Shown: positions 57,634 through 64,000 of the stretch, piece after piece
Position numbering within the stretch: the stretch's first letter is position 1
Layout: the number at the start of each line of letters is the position of its first letter
Notes under the pieces: model-generated
Database searches by the model: none
Told to the model about the DNA's origin: nothing
The model's input: the letters and a program-made list of their open reading frames with translations, nothing else
Position numbers and translations under genes: made by a program
From: Anaspis maculata
Taxonomy: Eukaryota; Arthropoda; Insecta; Coleoptera; Scraptiidae
NCBI GenBank assembly: GCA_949128115.1
Contig: OX421968.1
Span: 56,003,423-56,067,422, forward strand
Direction: 5' to 3'
DNA length: 64,000 nt

Positions 57634-57964
57634 ACCTATTTTAAAATATAGGTAGTCTAGATTTGGTCCATAACAATCTTCTTTTGAATACTCGACCAGA
57701 GATTACAAAGCCTCGACTGTCAGGAAGCATCAGTCAGGTCGATTGACAGCCTGCCAACTGAGTCTGGTACAGATTTTTGCGGCTTGGGCCAGTCCTGTAC
57801 CGTTTACACCGCATCTTTGGGTATTTGGTCCAGACTAAATTTAGGTCAGTCCAGGGCTGCCAAGAGACCTGACCGAAACAACTTGGTCCTAGTCTGTGGT
57901 CGTTTACACCACGTGGACTAAATTTATTTGGGTCGAATTTAGTGCTTAGGTCGCAGACCAAAGC
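57634..57964. repeat. Repeat with GGTCCAGACTAAATTTAGGTC modules, no gene
   Basis: Contains repeated GTTTACACC and ACTAAATTTA motifs in both orientations. It lies between the palindrome and the continuation of the old R1-like copy, so it probably came in as part of the same insertion or another one. Confidence 0.4.
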
Positions 57965-58057
57965 CACGTACAGTATCATTGAAAAGTTGGAGAAAAAAAT
58001 TCAAAATATCTCATAAACCTCGTAAAGTCGTATTTCACAGACAGGAGAGTCCAACTA
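57965..58057 (+). pseudogene. R1-like retrotransposon relic, part 2
   Basis: Encodes SIIEKLEKKIQNIS, then after a frameshift YLINLVKSYFTDRRVQ, corresponding to the part of R1 RT between motif A and the VPQG motif (in the copy at 52775 it reads NVTKSYFTNRK). It continues part 1 and is cut by the palindrome at 58058. Confidence 0.75.
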
Positions 58058-58536
58058 AACTGCTTACAAATTGAAGTGGATATTTTTAAAAAAAGGTTTT
58101 TCTAAAATCGCCAGAAAATTCTTGAAAATCATTCGATTGTGAAACCGTTTGCACTGTTTTGAAGAAAAATGTCAATATTTTCAAGAACTACTGAAGTCCT
58201 CCACAAAAATTCCATGGATATGTCTAATACAGGGTGATGAAAAAAGTCGTTCAGTTTTGTTCTTTTTTAATCTCATGCAGGAGATTGTTTATCCACCCTG
58301 TACCACCTATACTTGTTAGGATCTTATAGTCTGTAGCTTATGTAACTCGTTAGTTTTTATTTTTCCGCTTTCCGCTGCGTACTTACCGAAATATAGCCTT
58401 TTTACTTTCCAAAGCCATTTTGTCAATGAATAAATCCGGGGGCTACTGGATTTTTTGGTACTTACAAAACAATGCCACTTGGTACTTTTAAAACGATTTT
58501 TTGAGCAGATTTCGAATGGAAGACTACATAAAAATA

Positions 58537-58907
58537 TACAGGGTGTCGCATGAACGAAGAAATTTGTTTCTGACACCTTATTACAGGTTGTAGAAAATTT
58601 CACTTTTCAATTTTACAATTTTATGTCTAACGAGAAGAGATCGTCCATTACTGGAATCATTCTCGGGCGACCTTCTCCATGTGTGATTCGGGCACTGCCA
58701 GTGGCAAGGAGTCGTCTCTTTGCCCACCGATGACACTTTGTGATACGTTCACCAAATTGACAATTTCTCTTTGCCTTGTACCATTCCGCAAGATATTTAC
58801 CACGATATCGAACTTACCTGGAGTTGATCTTTGCAACGGCATTTTGCTACTGATTATTTCGAAATAAAATGAATCTTATAAATGATTTTTTTTTGCGACA
58901 CCCTGTA
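58537..58907 (-). mobile_element. Mariner-like deletion derivative, 371 bp
   Basis: Ends CAGGGTGTCGCATGAACG-type: TACAGGGTGTCGCA at the left and TGCGACACCCTGTA at the right, with TA flanks. It carries the N-terminal part of a transposase on the - strand. Confidence 0.75.
58657..58842 (-). pseudogene. Mariner/Tc1 transposase N-terminus (HTH)
   Basis: Encodes MPLQRSTPGKFDIVVNILRN, then GTRQREIVNLVNVSQSVI. The pattern I--L-NG-RQREI---VNVSQS-I is the helix-turn-helix start of Tc1/mariner transposases. After about 40 codons the frame is no longer transposase-like, so the catalytic part was deleted. Confidence 0.7.
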
Positions 58908-59399
58908 TACATGAGATGGTTGAGACGCCATATCTTCGTTAATTTTGAAATCTGCGCAAAAAATCGTTCTAAAAGTACAAGTGGCATTGCTTAGTACAAA
59001 AAAAATCCAGTAGCGCCCGGATTTAGTAGATTCATCGATAAAACGACTTTGGAAAGTGAAAAGGCTATATTTCGGTAAGTACGCAACGGAAAGCGAAAAA
59101 CTAAAAACTGACGAGTTACATAAGCTGCAGACTATAAGATCCAAGTAAATATAGCTGTACAGGGTGGATGAACAATCTCCTGCACAAGAGTAAAAAAGAA
59201 CAAAACGACTTTTTTCATCACCCTGTATTAGACATATCCATGTGATTTTTGTGGAGGACTTCAGCAGTTCTTGAAAATATTGACATTTTTCTTCAAAACA
59301 GTACAAGCGGTTTTACAATCGAGTGATCTTCAAGAATTTTGTGGCGATTTTAAAAAAACCTTTTTTTAAAAATATCCACTTCAATTTGTGAGCAGTTTA

Positions 59400-59487
59400 G
59401 ATAAGAATAACACTGAATAAACCGCAGAAATTCCACACGGAACAATAAAGGGCCCCACACTATGGAATGTCCTTTACGACGACATTA
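59400..59487 (+). pseudogene. R1-like retrotransposon relic, part 3
   Basis: Encodes AEIPHGTIKGPTLWNVLYDD, the VPQGTI-GP-LWN-LYDD motif of R1-type RT, following part 2 in protein order. It is cut by the tail of the Jockey/CR1-like element. Confidence 0.8.
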
Positions 59488-59509
59488 TTTATTTATTTAT
59501 TTATTTATT

Positions 59510-60056
59510 AGTGATTGACCAACGACCAACAGGCCAGAGCCCAATTACAGGTCGAGTTTAGAGAAGGCAGCATATACAGAAGCAGGAGTGCAGAACAGGA
59601 TGTCGACGTCACTCTCGATCAAGCTGTGATTTGAGTACATCCTGCTGAGAGGAGAAGATGCCATAAGATTTGTTCTGGCAAAAGGCAGCAGAAACAAGAG
59701 CTTTTGATCTCAAATGAGCACCAGGCACGCGAAAGTCAATCCTGCTCAGAATCTCAGCGCAGTCAACTCCCCCAAAAAGAATCTTGTGCAGGTAAATAAC
59801 GGAGTGGGCAGCCCTGCGATTGTTCAAACTCTGTAAGTGGAACCTGTTCTGCAGCTCACTGTTAGAGAAACCCCTAGGAGGATAGACACTGTCCAACCTG
59901 AAGGACAGAAATTTCAAAAATCTCCGCTGCACTCTCCAGGCTGTTAATATGAGTCTTATATAGGGGGCTCCAAATAATAGAAGCATACTCAAGCTTCGAC
60001 CTGACAAACGTGCAGTACAGCAGACGAAGCGTAGCGACATCCGCAAAGTCCCCTGA
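59510..60056 (-). pseudogene. Jockey/CR1-like ORF2, C-terminal part
   Basis: FADVATLRLLYCTFVRSKLE, YASIIWSPLY and THINSLESAAEIFEISVL (about 60050-59890) are the thumb and C-terminal region; the following frames (RRFLKFLSFRLDSVYPPRGF, NNRRAAHSVIYLHKILFGGV, 59930-59760) continue it in a shifted frame. Confidence 0.8.
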
Positions 60057-60856
60057 CATGGGCGCCCGGAGGGGGGGGCAAGGGGGGGCACTTGCCCCCC
60101 CCTGGCTCCGGAGCAGCTGAATAAATTCTTCCTTACAAAAAATTTTTTTTTTCGAGAAAGAAAAAAAAATTCATTTTCGAAAGAAAAATCTTTGAGAAGG
60201 TAATTTACATTTTCTTGAATTGTTAGAGCAATTTGAAATTTCATTAGGCTTCTAACTAAATTAGATAGCTACCCGTAAAGTCATAAAATAGGTAGATAGG
60301 TAGGTAGGTAGGTAACGATCTGCAATTTGGGCATTCCAGCTACCAGCTCCACTGCCCAATATAGGGTGAAATGATTATGTTATTTTTTCCGTTTGGTATA
60401 AACACTGTAAAGAGCTTTGGATTAAAAGCAGTTTATTATCAAAACATTTCTAAGAACTAATAAGCCACTAAAAAGCTGCAGACTGGTGGGGGCAGAGGGC
60501 TGCCGCTGTGCCTACCCTCTGCCTCTGCCTTAAATTTTCTAAACCTCTGGTTTAAAAGACTAGGGGTTTTTTCAAGATAATGAACGAGTGTAACTATTGA
60601 CCTGGCTATTTTGAAGTAAATTTTTATACATTTTGTACAAAATTACAAATTTTAATAAATTTCTCTAAAGTTAAGTTCAATTTTCAAATATATTTCCTTA
60701 TTTTTCGCACAATAATTATTATCACCATTATTATTATTATTCGAAAAAATTTTCGCCTGCGGCGCTAATCTAAAGGACTTCGCAAATTAGGCCAGGTAGG
60801 TATGTCTAACTAAAGCTTTTTGCCCCCCCCTGACAAAAATCCTGCGGGCGCCCATG
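60057..60856. mobile_element. hAT-like element, 800 bp, with 8-bp duplication
   Basis: Ends CATGGGCGCCCGGAGGGG and complement CATGGGCGCCCGCAGG. The duplication TCCCCTGA lies at 60049-60056 and 60857-60864. Removing the element and one copy restores the retrotransposon reading frame exactly. It contains a TAGG tetranucleotide run near 60300. No transposase. Confidence 0.88.
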
Positions 60857-62399
60857 TCCCCTGAGTTTCGGATGACACAACTCAGACTTCTGAACGCCGA
60901 TTTGACGACATCGTTTATGTGCATTCTGAAGGAAACCTCTGGGTCAAAACAAACACCAAGATCTCTGACGCTGCCAGGTCTAGAAAGAGTGTACGCGCCC
61001 AGGTTGTAGTCATAGAAAGTTGGGTTGCGCTTCCGAGTGTAAGACTGTACGTAGCACTTCGAGGCATTTAGTGACAGAAAATTAGCTTTGCACCACTCAT
61101 CAACCATGTCAAGATTTGCCTGAAGTAACCGACAGTCGGCGCGATCATCAATTCTGCAAAATATCTTCAGATCATCGGCATATAATTAATGTTTCACAGA
61201 TAGATTAGCTACTATGTCGTCAGCATATTATCAAAAAGCTCAGGACCAAGATTAGAACCCTGTGGCACACCCGATGTCTGAAGGAACTCACTAGACCTGC
61301 TACCGTTATGCTGGACAAACAGGTGTCTGTCACATAAGTATGATTTCAAGAGCCTGACCAACGAAGGGGACAAGCCAAAGGCGGATAGCTTATGCAGTAA
61401 AGTGTCGTGGTCCAGGGTATCAAAAGCTTTTGAAAAATCGGTGTAAATAACGTCCACCTGATCACCAGAATCAAGCACACCACCGATGAACTGGGTCTTA
61501 CACATGAGATTGGACGCAGTTGAGCGTCCCCTAACAAAACCATGCTGATTTGGAGACAACAACCTGGAGGTATGATTATAGAGAAAGGAATGCAGCACAG
61601 TCTCAAAGACCTTACTGAAGTTGCTCAAGAGGGAGATTGGTCTATAATTTGACATTTCATTTTTATTGCCTTTCTTATGAACTGGACAAATACGTGTACG
61701 TTTCCATATTTTAGGAAATATGGATCTTCTCAATATCAGATTGAACATGTCGGTCAGAGGCTTCACGAAAACTGAGGAGCAGTCCCTAATGAGGAAGGCA
61801 GGCACAGAATCGGGACCAGTTGTCATTCCAGCCTTAAGTTTTCTCAAAGCATCAAGAACTCTCACCTCACCTATCACATTGACAATCAACAAGCCACCGG
61901 ACTCAGGGAATGCGCACGCAGGCCGTCGAGGCGATGTATAGGAGGGGCTCACAAAAACGGAGGAAAACCGCGCCGCAAAAGCGTCAGCGGTGCCTTGAGG
62001 CGTATTGTACTCGACGCCATCGTGAACCATCACTGGTGGAATGTCTCCACACTGCCTTCTAGAGTTGATGTTTTTCCAGAAGGTTGACGGATTATGGACG
62101 ATGTCCCTCTCGATACGGATGAGGTAACTCTTATAGCTGATGTCGATTTCACGCTTGAGAAGCCCACGCAACTCCCTAAAGCGAGCCAGGTCAGCATCAT
62201 TCCCACTCCTCAAAAATCCCCTCCACGCTCTGTCCTTCCGTCTAATGCAAGAGATAATTCTGCCGTTAAACCATGGTGGATATTTGCGGGTTGGCTGCCT
62301 CTTCAAAGGTATGTGCTTATCAAACAAGGTATACAGTTTGGAATAAAAAGCCTCAACAGCAGTGTCAACGTCCTTCAATCCGCACAAAGAAAAGTCCAA
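60857..62399 (-). pseudogene. Jockey/CR1-like ORF2, reverse transcriptase
   Basis: 62399-61212: HIPLKRQPTRKYPPWFNGRI, TGPDSVPAFLIRDCSS, KIWKRTRICPVHKKGN, NYRPISLLSNFSKVFE, QHGFVRGRSTASNL, VIYTDFSKAFDTLDHD, SGVPQGSNLGPELF. The frame then shifts: YADDLKIF at about 61180, continuing 61107-60860 with NFLSLNASKCYVQSY and VRDLGVCFDPEVSF. All RT palm motifs are present but in three frames. Confidence 0.92.
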
Positions 62400-63274
62400 T
62401 CGACCAAAGCGAGATCGGAGTAAAGCGCAGCATAGTTACCCCTTCTGAAGTTGAACTCACCCTTGCCCACGCCGATCGGACTCCTACTTCTCGCAAGACT
62501 GACGGACAACAGCACATCCAGGGCCGGATGATGGCTATCCTGAGGCAAAACAGCAATGGCAGACTCAGAAACCCGCAACACCGCATTGGAAAAAACCAAG
62601 TCCAGCGTCCTATCCATGTCATTCCGAACGGTGTTGTATTGCTCAAAGTCAAAAAAACTAACAAAATTGTCGGACGCGACACGCTTCAAAGACGGAGTGT
62701 CCTCAGAGTAATCGGGAATGTTGAAATCACCCAGGATGACCAATTCCTCGGTGCCGCTGAGGAATGGTAAAGACATAATACAATCAAAGAGGGCAACATA
62801 ATGATGGGGAGCAGTAGATGGGGGAATGTAGATCACAATAATGTGAACAGTACGGAAATTGACGTTAATCTTGACCCCCAGGATATCAACAAAGAACAAT
62901 TCCTGAGGAAACAAATCAAGAGATTTTATATTAATCACCGATGAGCCCAGGTTACTGCCCACAGCCAGCAGCGCACCACCACCTCTTGAAGATCCAGTAG
63001 ATGAAAAATCCCTGTCGCACCTGAAAACACAGAAGCTACGCAGATCAAACAGCTCGCCATCACATACGCCATCATTGAGCCAAGTTTCAGTCAAGACAAA
63101 CACGTCAATGTGAGACATCGACGATACCGACCGAGACAACTCAGAAACCTTCGAGCGCAACCCCCTGACGTTCTGGTAGTAGCAGGAGACAAAAGGGCCA
63201 GGTCGCAGAATCAGAGCCAGAATCAGGTAGAAACGGAACAGGAGGGGAGGACAGCTGCGAGGCATCAGCCGCAT
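62375..63274 (-). pseudogene. Jockey/CR1-like ORF2, endonuclease
   Basis: YYQNVRGLRSKVSELS, DVFVLTETWLNDGV, GGALLAVGSNL, VIYIPPS, LVILGDFNIPDY and DSHHPALDVLL give the apurinic-type endonuclease motifs in order. It overlaps the RT frame by 25 bases, so one frameshift separates them. Confidence 0.9.
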
Positions 63275-63327
63275 TGACCGCTAATTGCTATCCGGCAACA
63301 GAACCGAGCAACTCCTCCCTCAGCCTG

Positions 63328-64000
63328 TCAGCCACTGTAAGCATGGCAGCTGTTATATTCGAACGCGGCATGATCAGTTTTTATATCGATGCTCTTTTTG
63401 TTTTTCAAAGAAATGCAGTTACAGCACTGTCTGACCTTGGCTTCACAGCTTTTCAAATCATGTGGGCCAGCGCATATGGGACAACTGACGGGGTTATCGC
63501 AGTTTGCCGAGCCATGGTGGAAAGAGTTACACTTAAAGCATCGCAGTACAGAGATAGCGTCGTATACTATACAGTTGTCAAAACCTATTATAACATGTTT
63601 ACAGCGGATGAGGGCTCTGTAGGTGTCAGCATCAACACCAATTGTCGCTTGGAAAATCTTTTTGTTACTCTTAGTAGGAGCGAACTTGATCAAGCTACAC
63701 TTCGAGTCCTCCACAAAAATTGAGCGATTCTGAGCCTTGAGAAAGCGGATAAATTCGCCCTCCTCAAGATCCTGCGTAACTCCTACAATGCGAACCTGAG
63801 GCTGAATTGATTTGAGCCCGCGAACATTATAATCAGAATTAAGTTTTTCCTCAGCAAGCTTCAAAAGTTTTACACGGTCCGCGGTGTCACTGCAGTTTAT
63901 CAATAAACCCGAATTGTGCAGATCCCTAACCTCACTGATGTTAATATCATTTTCTACGGAGTTAATTTTCTTCAGAATATCAGCCCTGAGTTCTGTCGAT
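63328..64000 (-). CDS. Jockey/CR1-like ORF1 (gag-like), C-terminal part
   Basis: The frame is open from the window edge to the stop at 63328. It encodes VRIVGVTQDLEEGEFIRFL and NKKIFQATIGVDADTYRAL (an RRM-like segment), then zinc knuckles RCFKCNSFHHGSANC and CPICAGPHDLKSCEAK. The ORF1 protein binds element RNA. The start codon is outside the window. Confidence 0.85.
   Translation of the reverse strand, partial: STELRADILKKINSVENDINISEVRDLHNSGLLINCSDTADRVKLLKLAEEKLNSDYNVRGLKSIQPQVRIVGVTQDLEEGEFIRFLKAQNRSIFVEDSKCSLIKFAPTKSNKKIFQATIGVDADTYRALIRCKHVIIGFDNCIVYDAISVLRCFKCNSFHHGSANCDNPVSCPICAGPHDLKSCEAKVRQCCNCISLKNKKSIDIKTDHAAFEYNSCHAYSG

Larger units (their letters stand above)
58058..59397. mobile_element. 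Composite palindrome with outer and inner termini, second example
   Basis: Outer ends AACTGCTTACAAATTGAAG and complement, TA-flanked (58056-58057, 59398-59399). Exactly 172 bp inward on each side lie TA-flanked inner ends CAGGGTGATGAAAAAAGTCG (58230) and complement (ending 59225). The arms pair throughout. A mariner derivative sits near the centre. Confidence 0.75.
59488..64000 (-). mobile_element. Jockey/CR1-like non-LTR retrotransposon, 5' end beyond window
   Basis: The 3' end (- strand) is an (AATA)n tail at about 59486-59512. Going upstream: RT C-terminal part, a hAT insertion at 60057-60856, RT palm, RT fingers, endonuclease, and ORF1 running past position 64000. It is inserted into the R1-like relic. 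Three frameshifts make ORF2 inactive in this copy. Confidence 0.88.

Overview
This is animal, almost certainly insect, nuclear DNA: AT-rich, intron-bearing, and made mostly of nested transposable elements around two recognisable host genes. The host genes are (1) part of a leishmanolysin-like metallopeptidase (invadolysin/LMLN) on the + strand, with exons at 4176-4342 and 16547-16666 separated by a 12.2 kb repeat-filled intron, and (2) the 3' part of a RasGRF-type Ras guanine nucleotide exchange factor on the - strand, twelve in-phase coding exons from 48860 down to the stop codon at 39249. The 5' exons of both genes lie outside the window. Frequent GTAGGTA/TACCTA runs and the repeat content would suit a hemipteran such as an aphid or mealybug relative, but I cannot prove the order.

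Layout. 1-650 is a GC-rich block ending in a tRNA-derived SINE head. 1.3-38 kb is a mosaic of palindromic DNA elements. Most begin with CAGGGTG-like termini, are flanked by TA, and fold almost end to end; three elements of this general type hold Tc1/mariner transposase fragments. Non-LTR retrotransposon relics (4.5-5.4, 11.7-12.6, 24.8-25.0 kb), hAT-like elements with perfect 8-bp target duplications, a deleted Harbinger element and a 5S-rRNA-derived SINE are mixed in. 39.2-48.9 kb is the RasGRF gene, whose introns carry hAT and palindromic insertions. 49-64 kb, inside or upstream of a RasGRF 5' intron, is a deep nest. An old R1-like element is split in three (49.5-50.9, 57.97-58.06, 59.40-59.49 kb) by a 2 kb palindrome that itself received a nearly complete R1-clade element (52775-57399), by a second palindrome holding a mariner derivative, and by a Jockey/CR1-like element (59.49 kb to beyond the window end) that itself received an 800-bp hAT element.

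The most unusual item is ORF1 of the R1-clade element. Its C-terminal part resembles the N-terminal half of a TARG1/OARD1-type macrodomain (ADP-ribose binding or hydrolysing), followed out of frame by a CCHC zinc knuckle. A second oddity is a pair of composite palindromes (27875-29258 and 58058-59397) sharing outer termini and an identical 172-bp spacing to inner TACAG-type termini at all four ends. Several palindromes act as their own empty-site controls, so insertions and target duplications can be proved from this window alone.
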